Position numbers and translations under genes: made by a program. A DNA stretch of 64,000 bases, from positions 372,001-436,000 of the forward strand of contig CAVRUD010000029.1 of NCBI GenBank assembly GCA_963724285.1, in the 5' to 3' direction. This stretch comes from CAVRUD01 sp963724285 (GTDB lineage: Bacteria; Chloroflexota; Chloroflexia; Thermomicrobiales; UBA6265). The stretch's first letter is position 1. Each line of letters opens with the position of its first letter. The notes under the pieces were generated by a model, which did no database searches, was not told the origin of the DNA, and saw nothing but the letters and a program-made list of their open reading frames with translations. Positions 9,282 through 17,234 of the stretch are shown here, piece by piece.

Positions 9282-9519
9282 GCGACACTCTTTCCTTCGT
9301 GATGAATCGCAACCAAGGAACCGCCCATACTGTGGGCAGGATGGCCGCAAAGAGGGCCATGGTACACTACCGCGTCGCCCCCTTAGAGGTACCATTCCAG
9401 TCACAATCAGGTCGCTCTTGCGGCGATCGGATGACATCGGCGCTGCGCGCTAATAGCCAATTCGAATCGGCGAGCCTCCTTCAGCGGGGCCCGATCTTGC
9501 ATCGCGACAGGAGCCAGCT

Positions 9520-10803
9520 ATGGTCGCATCACCCACCGTCCCATCGATCGAGACGACCAACGTCGACGCCATGACCGGAGAGGTCTTTGCCGCCATTGGT
9601 CGCGAACAAGGTCGGCAGTGCCACAACATCGAACTCATCGCCTCCGAAAATTATGTTTCTGAAGCTGTCCTCAAGGCGGTCGGAAGCGTCCTGACCAACA
9701 AGTACGCCGAGGGCTACCCGGGCAAGCGCTATTACGGCGGCTGCGAGTTCGTCGACGAGGTCGAAACCCTGGCGATCGACCGGGCAAAGTCTTTGTTCGG
9801 CGTGGCCCACGCAAATGTCCAACCGCACTCTGGCGCCTCCGCGAATCAGGCCGCCTACCTCGCCCTGATCAAGCCAGGCGACAAGATCCTGGGACTCAGC
9901 CTTGAACAGGGGGGCCACCTCACCCACGGCAAAAACGTCAATTTTTCTGGTCAGCTCTTCGAGCCACATTTTTATGGCGTCGACGAAGCGACCGGGCTGA
10001 TCGACTACGACGCATTCGCCGCAATCGCCCGTAAGGTGCGACCCCAGGCCATCATTGCCGGGGCCAGCGCCTACAGCCGCCAGATCGACTTCGCCCGCTT
10101 CCGCGAAGTTGCCGATGAAGTCGGCGCGTATCTCTTCGCGGACATCGCCCACATCGCCGGTCTGGTCGCCGTCGGACTCCACCCTACATCCATCGGCTAC
10201 GCGCACATCACGATGACGACGACCCACAAGACGCTTCGTGGACCCCGTGGCGGCCTAATCCTCAGCGGCGAGGAATTCAGCAAGCAGATCGACAAGAGCG
10301 TCTTCCCTGGTCAGCAGGGCGGACCGCTCATGCACGTCATTGCCGGCAAAGCAGTCGCATTTGGTGAGGCGCTGGCCCCTTCGTTCAAGGACTATGGTCG
10401 GCAGATCCTGGCGAATGCCAAAGCGATGGCGGACGAATTGATCGCTCGTGGGCTGCCCGTCATCTCCGGCGGGACAGACAACCACCTGATGCTGGTCAAT
10501 GTCAACGCAATCGGATTGAGCGGGCGCAAGGCCGAGCGGGTGCTCGACGACGTTGGCATCTCGGCGAACCGAAACACCATCCCGGGCGAGACCCGGCCAC
10601 CGACCCAGGCCAGCGGCATTCGCCTCGGCACACCGGCAATTACGACTCGCGGATTCAAGGAGGACGATTGCCGGACGGTAGCGCGGCTCGTCGTTGAAAC
10701 CCTTTCGGCACCGGACGACGAGGCGAACTTGAGCCGGATCCGCGACGAGGTGCGCCACCTTACGGATCGCTTCCCGGTTCCCGGCGTTCCGGCCTCGCTC
10801 TAG
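9520..10803 (+). CDS. glyA: Serine hydroxymethyltransferase
   Basis: PLP enzyme converting serine plus THF to glycine plus methylene-THF, the main one-carbon entry. 427 aa. The PLP lysine is Lys237 in TTTHKTLRGPRGG; NIELIASENYVS and KYAEGYPGKRYYGG are family hallmarks. AGGAG precedes ATG 9520. The 238 bp before it are shared with divergent galE and contain no promoter I can call confidently. Functionally it fits with gcvTHPA, purL/purF and fmt in this window. Confidence 0.96.
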   Translation: MVASPTVPSIETTNVDAMTGEVFAAIGREQGRQCHNIELIASENYVSEAVLKAVGSVLTNKYAEGYPGKRYYGGCEFVDEVETLAIDRAKSLFGVAHANVQPHSGASANQAAYLALIKPGDKILGLSLEQGGHLTHGKNVNFSGQLFEPHFYGVDEATGLIDYDAFAAIARKVRPQAIIAGASAYSRQIDFARFREVADEVGAYLFADIAHIAGLVAVGLHPTSIGYAHITMTTTHKTLRGPRGGLILSGEEFSKQIDKSVFPGQQGGPLMHVIAGKAVAFGEALAPSFKDYGRQILANAKAMADELIARGLPVISGGTDNHLMLVNVNAIGLSGRKAERVLDDVGISANRNTIPGETRPPTQASGIRLGTPAITTRGFKEDDCRTVARLVVETLSAPDDEANLSRIRDEVRHLTDRFPVPGVPASL

Positions 10804-10826
10804 TCCTTCATTCGGGTAGGTCTCTC

Positions 10827-11925
10827 GTGACACACGCCACGGTCGTCATGATCCTATTCCTGGCGACCGGCCTGGCTTCGCTGCTGTTCGTCTGGAAATC
10901 GGTCGAATTGTCGAAACGGTTGGGAATCGTCGACCAGCCCGCCCCCCGGCGGGCTGGCATGGCGCTCAAGCCCAGAGGCGGAGGCGGCGCCCTCTTCCTC
11001 GCCTTCGCCTTCGGCCTTGCATTGTCCTACTCGCTTGATGTCGTCCGCTTCTCCCAGGAGACGGAACGACTGCTACTCCTGCTGGCGGGTGCAGGCTTCA
11101 TCACCGGCGTCACCATCTACGATGACATCGTCGGCATGGCGCCCCTGCCAAAGTTTGGCTTCCAGATCGGCTGCAGCTGCGCTTGTGATCTTTCCCAGAT
11201 TCCAAGGGGAAGGCCACGGCATCCTGATCGAGTCGTTCAACTCCCCGTTCGGCGGCCAGATCGAACTTGCACTCTTTCCGGCGGTCCTGTTCACGCTCTT
11301 CTGGTTCGTCGGAATGATGAACACGATCAATTTTGTCGATGGCCTGGATGGCCTGGCTGGCTCTGTGACACTGGTCGCTTGCGTCATACTGTTTGTCCAC
11401 ACCTATTACCTGGAGCCCCAATTCACGATCTCACTTCTGGCCGTGGTTCTCGGCGCAACCGTAGCCGGGTTCCTCGTGTTCAATTGGTATCCATCAAAGG
11501 TGATCATGGGTGACGCTGGCGCTTACTTCCTCGGCTTCACCCTGGGTGGAATCGCGATCGTCGGTGGCGCCAAGATCGCAACCGCCTTGCTCGTACTGGG
11601 CCTACCCATACTTGACGTGGCCAGCGTGATCGTTACTCGGCTGGTCCGTCGTGGGTCTCCGGCAATCGCCGACAGGGTCCACCTGCACTACCGGCTGCTC
11701 GATCGGGGCTGGAGCCATACCAGGGTTACGCTCTTCGTCGCGGCGGTCTCGGCTGCCTTCGGTGCTGCCGGCCTTCTGCTTCCGAATAGCGAATCCAAGC
11801 TCATCGCCCTGATCGCCGTTGGCTTGCTCGTTCTGGGGATCGTCACGCTCCTGACCCTCCAGGAGCGTAACCTCGCAAAAACGCAGACCAACCTCGGTGA
11901 CACAGGCACCCCTGCCCTGTCCTGA
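10827..11925 (+). CDS. WecA/TagO/MraY-family undecaprenyl-phosphate sugar-1-phosphate transferase, frameshifted
   Basis: Integral membrane transferase that starts a lipid-linked glycan by moving a phospho-sugar from a UDP-sugar onto undecaprenyl phosphate. About 365 aa and many hydrophobic helices. Family motifs: YDDIVGM after the third helix, NTINFVDGLDGLAG, GDAGAYFLGF and the His-rich loop HLHYRLLDRG. That loop favours the WecA/TagO branch over MraY, which is expected in a dcw cluster. GTG 10827 follows TAGGT, 24 bp after glyA. Frame 10827 and the frame ending at 11925 join if one G near 11169 is dropped, giving FGFQIAAAALVIF. Probably a consensus error. Confidence 0.85.
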
Positions 11926-11962
11926 GGTTGGCCTTGCAAAAGTCCAAAATCTCGGCGCGCGG

Positions 11963-12190
11963 CTATTGCAACAAGAGCTCGAAGCGCAGTTTGTCTTGGT
12001 CGTCCCGGCTTCCGCGCCGATCGAGGGCGCCGATCATGGCCGCGATGAGGTGAACGCCGTAGCGCGACATCAGCGTGCCGGCGACAGCTCCAACAGACGC
12101 TCCGACCGCAACCCCCATCAGGAAGGGGAAAACTGGGCCCCCCTTCCGACGCGACTGCGCGTATGACTCGATGGTCTCAACGGTGGCCAC
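11963..12190 (-). CDS. Small glycine-rich membrane protein
   Basis: 75 aa. A basic N-terminal stretch (QSRRKGG) precedes a glycine/alanine-rich membrane segment near residues 20-40, then a charged tail (RRGSRDDQDK). The layout resembles YtxH-like small membrane proteins, but the similarity is general. GTG 12190 has an excellent ribosome site, AGGAGAGG, which is the main reason to accept it. It lies downstream of rsfS on the same strand. Function unknown. Confidence 0.65.
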   Translation of the reverse strand: MATVETIESYAQSRRKGGPVFPFLMGVAVGASVGAVAGTLMSRYGVHLIAAMIGALDRRGSRDDQDKLRFELLLQ

Positions 12191-12246
12191 TTTGCCTCTC
12201 CTGCGACCGACATGCGCTCCAGATGTCCTGCTGGCATACGAGCCGC

Positions 12247-12273
12247 GTTTACTTGCCAGTGTGGCAGGTAAAC
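12247..12273. other. Stem-loop between rsfS and the small membrane protein
   Basis: GTTTACTTGCCA and TGGCAGGTAAAC form a 12-bp stem with one mismatch (wobble in one direction) and a 3-nt loop. No T-run follows on either side, so it may be an RNA-stability or processing element rather than a terminator. Confidence 0.4.
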
Positions 12274-12414
12274 GGTGCCATGCCCAAAACCGACCGGTGC
12301 TTGGACTCCGGCCCAGGAAGAATTGTCATCGGCGGGACGTGCACAGTATACGGCCAAACGACTGTGATCCGGAATCCTGCCACGGCCAGAATGCCGGCGG
12401 CCGCGTTACATTCG

Positions 12415-12864
12415 CTACTGGATAGCCAGCAGTGTCGGTGCGTCCTTCCACACGTCTTCCAGGCGATAGAACGTCCGTTGGTCGACATCGAAGATGTGGA
12501 CGACGACGTCGCCGTAGTCGATCAGAATCCACCCGGAGGCCGGCGTCCCCTCGATCCTCCGAGGGAAGCTCCCCTCGTCCTCGAGTTGCTCCATCACGTC
12601 GCGGTGAATGGCCCGGAGCTGACGTTCGTTTTCACCGGAGCAAATGACAAAGCAGTCGGCGACGGTCGACGTGTGATGGATGTCGATCACGACCGTGTTC
12701 TGCGCCGGGGTGTCGGCGATGACCTCGGCGATCCGAATGGCCAGATCCCGGCTCGAGGAATAGAGTGGCTCGCCAGAGACCGCGATTTCCGGTTGCTCTG
12801 GAACGGTTGAGTGCTCGGTTGCTATGAGATGCCTCCTTGAAAGCGTTGGTTGAAGGTGAAACAT
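12415..12864 (-). CDS. rsfS: Ribosomal silencing factor RsfS
   Basis: RsfS/Iojap binds uL14 on the 50S subunit and blocks subunit joining when nutrients are scarce. The conserved domain is complete: DLAIRIAEVI, VVIDIHHTSTVADCFVICSG, RQLRAIHRDVMEQL, GWILIDYGDVVVHIF. The end given here uses the only upstream ATG (12864), which has no ribosome site. A textbook AGGAGG at 12832-12837 instead sits 6 nt before an in-frame ATA at 12825-12823, which would give a 136-aa protein of normal family size. It follows the tRNA-Met gene by under 150 bp on the same strand, so it may share the tRNA transcript. Confidence 0.9.
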   Translation of the reverse strand: MFHLQPTLSRRHLIATEHSTVPEQPEIAVSGEPLYSSSRDLAIRIAEVIADTPAQNTVVIDIHHTSTVADCFVICSGENERQLRAIHRDVMEQLEDEGSFPRRIEGTPASGWILIDYGDVVVHIFDVDQRTFYRLEDVWKDAPTLLAIQ

Positions 12865-12899
12865 TGTGGTTCATCGCGCAGGTGTGAAATGACTCTGGG

Positions 12900-12971
12900 T
12901 GGGCCCGGCAGGATTCGAACCTGCGACCCTGGGGTTATGAGCCCCGTGCTCTGCCGCTGAGCTACAGGCCC
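12900..12971 (-). tRNA. tRNA-Met (CAT anticodon)
   Basis: A 72-nt cloverleaf: acceptor GGGCCTG pairs with CGGGCCC, the D-arm contains GCTCAGCGGCAGAGC, the anticodon loop is CTCATAA, and the T-arm is GTTCGAATC. G1-C72 pairing excludes the initiator type. It is the elongator Met tRNA, or possibly a lysidine-modified Ile tRNA. CCA is not fully encoded. Confidence 0.93.
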
Positions 12972-13074
12972 GAGGAACCCGGAATCCGATTCTAATGCAA
13001 CCAATCTGCCGCAACAATCAAATCTTGTTCATCGCGGGTCGCCACGACACAGAGCAGGAAATCACACTAATCGG

Positions 13075-13147
13075 AGCGGGGGACGGGACTCGAACCCGCG
13101 ACAGTCTGCTTGGAAGGCAGATACTCTACCAACTGAGTTACCCCCGC
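13075..13147 (-). tRNA. tRNA-Gly (TCC anticodon)
   Basis: A 73-nt cloverleaf with acceptor GCGGGGG/CCCCCGC, anticodon loop CTTCCAA and T-loop GTTCGAGTC. Middle gene of a three-tRNA cluster. Confidence 0.95.
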
Positions 13148-13265
13148 AAACGCCATACTTATCCGGCACTCGCGCCACCAAAGCTTACCACGCATCCGCT
13201 CCTATCGAGCGAATGCCTCTCACAGGCAAGTCATTCTGGAAGTGGGAGATTGTTGAACAAACAGG

Positions 13266-13339
13266 TCGGGGTGAGAGGACTCGAACCTCCGACCTCAGCG
13301 TCCCAAACGCCGCGCGCTACCAGGCTGCGCCACACCCCG
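13266..13339 (-). tRNA. tRNA-Pro (TGG anticodon)
   Basis: A 74-nt cloverleaf with acceptor CGGGGTG/CACCCCG, anticodon loop TTTGGGA and T-arm GGTTCGAGTCC. First gene of the tRNA cluster; its 5' end is about 18 bp past the -10 box at 13357-13362. Confidence 0.95.
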
Positions 13340-13356
13340 TATTTGCATCGCTCGTG

Positions 13357-13386
13357 AGTATAGGCAGCCGCCAGAATCCCTGTCAA
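13357..13386 (-). promoter_or_regulatory. Near-consensus promoter of the tRNA-Pro/Gly/Met-rsfS unit
   Basis: On the minus strand TTGACA (13386-13381) is followed by an 18-bp spacer and TATACT (13362-13357). The start would fall near 13350, about 10 nt before tRNA-Pro. This is one of the two clearest promoters in the window. Confidence 0.8.
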
Positions 13387-13472
13387 CGAACGGAGGGGAT
13401 AGGAGACAATCATGTCCGAATTTAGCGCTCGCACATACGATGTCGAATGCCCAGGCGAGCGGCGCCACTCAT

Positions 13473-14510
13473 TCATACATATCGCCGTTCGGTGACTCGC
13501 CAGGCGGACCTGGCGGAGGTCGCGGTGGCCCGCCGCGCTATTGACCGCGGCCCCCAAACCGCTCCCGCAGCGCTCGCTTGGATGAGGAGTCCAAGGATGA
13601 GTGGCAGCCACACACTGGTGAAGCGGTAGAGAAGGGTCGCGCCGATGGCCGGCGCGGCGGGAATCCCGACTTGCGCAAGGGCACCGGCCATCGCGGCCTC
13701 AACCACGCCGAGCCCGCGAAAGATCGGGGCAAGGCGGCCGGCCAGACTACCGACGGCCGCGACGACAATCGGCGTCAGGAGCGGAGGCTCCTGTCCGACT
13801 GCCCGGATGCAGAGGTAGAGCGAGACGATCCCCGCCAGTCGGCCCAGCAGCGAGAGCGCGGCCGGCAATGTCAGATCACGGAGATGGAGTTCGTGGCCCC
13901 GGGCCCGCTCGACGAAAACGCGGGCGCGCGTTGGCACCCGGCGAATGCAACGCTCCGGTAGCTTGGAGTGCTTAAAGGCAGTCACACCGAAACATAAAAG
14001 TGTCCCCAGCAAGCCAATGCTGGCGACCAAGCCGACGACGATCATCGGTGGTGAATAGTGGATTGCGGCGAAGAGGACCCCCACGACCAGGGGGACGACC
14101 CCGGCGACGCCGCTCAGCGACGCCGCGAGCAAGGCATCGTCGATCGGCACGCCCCGCCGCTGAAGACCACGCACGTACACGTAGTACGCTGGCGCGCTGC
14201 CGATCGGAGATATCGCACCGACCGCTTTCCGTTCGAGATGAAGACGGACGAGAAAGATTCCGGACAGACGATATCCCAGGCGGTCGAAAATAATTCGGTA
14301 TTTCGTCGCAACCAGCCAGAACGTAACGAGCTCCACCGTGACCGCACCCACCATCCACCATGGGTTCGCCGAGCGCAAAGCGCCGCTTATCTGGTGAAGT
14401 GTTGCCTGGCCACGAGCGACGAAAACAGCGGCAAAGATCGCAACAATCACCATTCCGAGAAGGCCCTGACGTCGGCCGGCAATTGTTCTGATCCGACTAA
14501 GGCCTGGCAT
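13473..14510 (-). CDS. LPG-synthase-TM/UPF0104-family membrane protein
   Basis: 345 aa with about eight hydrophobic segments. The C-terminal FRGLGVVEAAMAGAL corresponds to the conserved 'GGLGxxEaa' loop of the lysylphosphatidylglycerol-synthase membrane domain (AglD/YbhN type), and ISPIGSAPAYY to the other conserved loop. There is no soluble aminoacyl-transferase domain, so it is not MprF itself; proteins of this type are thought to handle polyprenyl-linked or other lipids. I use ATG 14510, with GCAGGA upstream; a TTG at 14591 would add 27 polar residues. It lies downstream of the DUF2298 pair on the same strand, 336 bp away. Confidence 0.82.
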   Translation of the reverse strand: MPGLSRIRTIAGRRQGLLGMVIVAIFAAVFVARGQATLHQISGALRSANPWWMVGAVTVELVTFWLVATKYRIIFDRLGYRLSGIFLVRLHLERKAVGAISPIGSAPAYYVYVRGLQRRGVPIDDALLAASLSGVAGVVPLVVGVLFAAIHYSPPMIVVGLVASIGLLGTLLCFGVTAFKHSKLPERCIRRVPTRARVFVERARGHELHLRDLTLPAALSLLGRLAGIVSLYLCIRAVGQEPPLLTPIVVAAVGSLAGRLAPIFRGLGVVEAAMAGALAQVGIPAAPAIGATLLYRFTSVWLPLILGLLIQASAAGAVWGPRSIARRATATSARSAWRVTERRYV

Positions 14511-14846
14511 ATCACGTCCTGCGTCGGCGCCGCATTGCGCCACGATCCCTGATTCGGTATTCGCAGGACGGATGCCGACGCTCCGGGTCAACCCTCCCTT
14601 ACCCTCTGATCCGCGAGGTTCGGGCCAACGCAGGCGATGCGCTTCTGCGCAAGTCCGTTTCGCGCCGCTGGGACCCGCCGGCGTCCGAATCAGAGGTGTT
14701 GTTGCGGGGAGCGGGTGCCGGCTCCGCTGTCGTCCTCAAGCTCGCCCTGACGGGACGGCCCGAAGTGACTTCAAGATTGCGCTGGCAACCGCCTAGTCAT
14801 CCTATCCGCCCGGTAATTCTAGAATCATCGGGCGACTTCGCTCTCT
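14511..14846. other. 336-bp gap without a recognised gene
   Basis: Between the UPF0104-like gene and the DUF2298 gene. One plus-strand frame is open from about 14492 to 14926, but it has no ribosome site, no recognisable product and runs into the end of the minus-strand DUF2298 gene. I see no terminator or clear promoter here. Confidence 0.5.
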
Positions 14847-17234
14847 TCAACGAACGGCGCTCAGCACCTCATTGTCAGAAACGTTCGCAGCGGCAGCCAT
14901 TGGAGCAAAGCGGCGATAGATGGTGACCTCTTCCGATTGGAACGCGATCTCCCAACCGTCACCCGGATATCCAGGCTCCGTGATGGCTCCGTATGGTTGC
15001 TCAAGCACCCGGCATTCGGGGTCGCCATCGCGTTCTAGCGTGCCGACGTAGAGGTACGTCACACCGTACCGGTCGAAAAGCTGGTTGTGCGGGTCCTCGA
15101 ACATCGCGCGAACGTCCTCCTGGCGGACCGTGATCTCTTCATCTTCCGGCTGACCATTCCGCCACTGATGCTCGTGCCCTCCCCACCCAATCACCGTGGG
15201 CACACCGGAAAAGGCAGACACGCGATTGTTGCGTACGTCCGGCCGGTACGAGTTCCCGTAGGAGCAGCCGGCGGCCTCGAGGACCACATCGTCTTCGCCA
15301 ACGTTGTCCACAACCCATTCGATCGCCGCGAGCTCATCCGGGTGCGTATCGGCGAGGTAGGCGAGGCCATCGAGGGTCTGCCAATCCGCATAGCCGTTGG
15401 CCCACTGCCTGTATGCGATGAGCGGATACGCTAGTCCGGCCAACAGAGCAACCGAAGTGACAATGAGAAGCGCGGGCTTGAGCCATGATGCGCGAGCAAA
15501 CTCTCGCCAGATCACGGCCAGAGTTCCCACCGCCGCGATCGCAAACAGGGTCCAGACCTGATAGTAGACCTTGAACACGGTGTTCATTCGGTCGGCAAAC
15601 GTATCCTGAATGAAGAAAATCTCTGCCCCGATAACCAGGACGAACCCGAGGGCGAATAGCGCGGAGATGATCTGGCGAAGTCCTCGTTCCTGCGTCGTCG
15701 CTATCTGCATCGCCAGCAGGACGAGCGGCACGCCCGCCAGAATCAGCACCGGAGCCGGCAGGATCACCCCGACGATGATCACCGCCACCAGCCCCGGCCA
15801 CGCCAGCCTCAACACGCCGTGAGACTCGCCACCTGGCGACTCCTCGGACGCCTGTTCTCGCGGGAAAAACCCCGTCCCCGTCAGGACGAGCGCGGCGACG
15901 TATGTCAGTCCGAACACGGTCAGGAATTCCCCGGCCGAGGTTCGCTCGCCCCGCACCGACGCAAGTGTGCCCAACGCTGTCGACAGCAGCGGGATATCTC
16001 GAATGATTGCGGGCAGGCGATCATCCAACTGGCCCACGGGCGCCGTAAACGTCGCGTAGAACGGCAGCCACGCGAGGACCGAGGCCGCCAGATAGAGGCA
16101 GACCGCCAATACCTGATTGCGACGCTCCCAATCTCGAACGGCAAAGGCCGCGCCGAGCAGTCCGACCAACAGAAACGTCGGATAATCCCAGCTATTCATC
16201 GCGTAGAGCGAACCGATGAGCGCTCCGCTGATGCCGAAGACCGGAAGGAGTTTTCTCCGGTCGAAAGCCTCCGATCTGTCCCCAATTAGAAAGAGATTGA
16301 ACGCCAGCCCAAGCGCCATAAGGGTGAATGGAAGTGCCATGACATGGGGGTGGAGATCGCCAAGGAGGAAACTGAAGGCTGGGAATTCGTTGATCGTCTC
16401 GACAGCGCCGCTCCCGGTGTCGCATTGATTGTTGACCAGGTCGCCGTCACAAATGATGCGCGATGACCGCCAGCCGATTCCATTCTGTTGGTCCCACCAA
16501 TCGGCATCGATGGTCGTTCCCGGCGAATCCATGAACTGGACCGGGGCATACATGTTCCCGGCCACCACAACCATAAACGCCGCTCCCGCGGCAGCCCCAA
16601 CCGCTACCCGGCGTGTACCCCATCTGCGAGCCAAATTGAATCCCAGCCCGGCGGCCGCCACGATTGCCATGCTGCCCGTGGTGGCCAGGGCAAGATTGAA
16701 ACCGTAATCGGTTGGAACCCCCGCCATCCGAGAGACCGAGCCGTGTGCCAGATAGCCCAGGTAGTAGTAGTTGATCGGCTCGCCCGAGAACCACGGATCG
16801 TCCGGCGGTATCGACTCCGCCCGGGCACTGGCTGATAGCAGCGCCATATCCATCGGCTTCTCGGTATTGTCGATGTTGGGGGTAAATCCTCTCAACCAGA
16901 CATAAACAATGAAGGCCGAAATAGCCAGAATCTCGCTTACGCCGAGCGCCCGGAGCCAGCCTCCATCGATTAATCGGAGGCGGTAGATCACGATCCACCC
17001 GCTGATGCCGGCGGCCGCGACGGTTACCCATAGCCCGGCAGTGGAGTAGGGGAGGAGGTCGAGACCTCCAAGGAACCAGAGCGGGAATATCGCACCGAGC
17101 AGTGCAATCGGCCGGACGATCGTCGCTCCTCGATCCGGCAGGCGGGCACAGAGCAGCCGGACCCAGGGGGCGAAGGCCACACTGACCGCCAGAAGGAGCC
17201 CGTACCACCGAAAAATCGCGTCGGCATTACTCAC
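14847..17234 (-). CDS. DUF2298 (Chlor_Arch_YYY) membrane protein, second copy
   Basis: 795 aa, about a dozen or more hydrophobic helices. It carries the family signature INYYYLG near residue 150 and further conserved elements: NTEKPMDMALL, DDPWFSGEP, EFPAFSFLLGDLHPHVMALP, RMNTVFKVYYQVW and TVIGWGGHEHQWR. The same set recurs in the adjacent gene, so the two are homologous. The family has no established function. Its layout (many helices, conserved acidic and His residues in loops) suggests a GT-C-like glycosyltransferase, as inference. ATG 17234 overlaps the stop of the preceding fusion gene by 4 bp, so the two are probably translationally coupled. Confidence 0.9.
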   Translation of the reverse strand: MSNADAIFRWYGLLLAVSVAFAPWVRLLCARLPDRGATIVRPIALLGAIFPLWFLGGLDLLPYSTAGLWVTVAAAGISGWIVIYRLRLIDGGWLRALGVSEILAISAFIVYVWLRGFTPNIDNTEKPMDMALLSASARAESIPPDDPWFSGEPINYYYLGYLAHGSVSRMAGVPTDYGFNLALATTGSMAIVAAAGLGFNLARRWGTRRVAVGAAAGAAFMVVVAGNMYAPVQFMDSPGTTIDADWWDQQNGIGWRSSRIICDGDLVNNQCDTGSGAVETINEFPAFSFLLGDLHPHVMALPFTLMALGLAFNLFLIGDRSEAFDRRKLLPVFGISGALIGSLYAMNSWDYPTFLLVGLLGAAFAVRDWERRNQVLAVCLYLAASVLAWLPFYATFTAPVGQLDDRLPAIIRDIPLLSTALGTLASVRGERTSAGEFLTVFGLTYVAALVLTGTGFFPREQASEESPGGESHGVLRLAWPGLVAVIIVGVILPAPVLILAGVPLVLLAMQIATTQERGLRQIISALFALGFVLVIGAEIFFIQDTFADRMNTVFKVYYQVWTLFAIAAVGTLAVIWREFARASWLKPALLIVTSVALLAGLAYPLIAYRQWANGYADWQTLDGLAYLADTHPDELAAIEWVVDNVGEDDVVLEAAGCSYGNSYRPDVRNNRVSAFSGVPTVIGWGGHEHQWRNGQPEDEEITVRQEDVRAMFEDPHNQLFDRYGVTYLYVGTLERDGDPECRVLEQPYGAITEPGYPGDGWEIAFQSEEVTIYRRFAPMAAAANVSDNEVLSAVR

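Noticed and set aside
14492..14926. Open plus-strand frame in the gap before the DUF2298 gene
   Set aside because: Open for about 430 nt but lacks a credible start and overlaps the end of the opposite gene; GC bias explains it.
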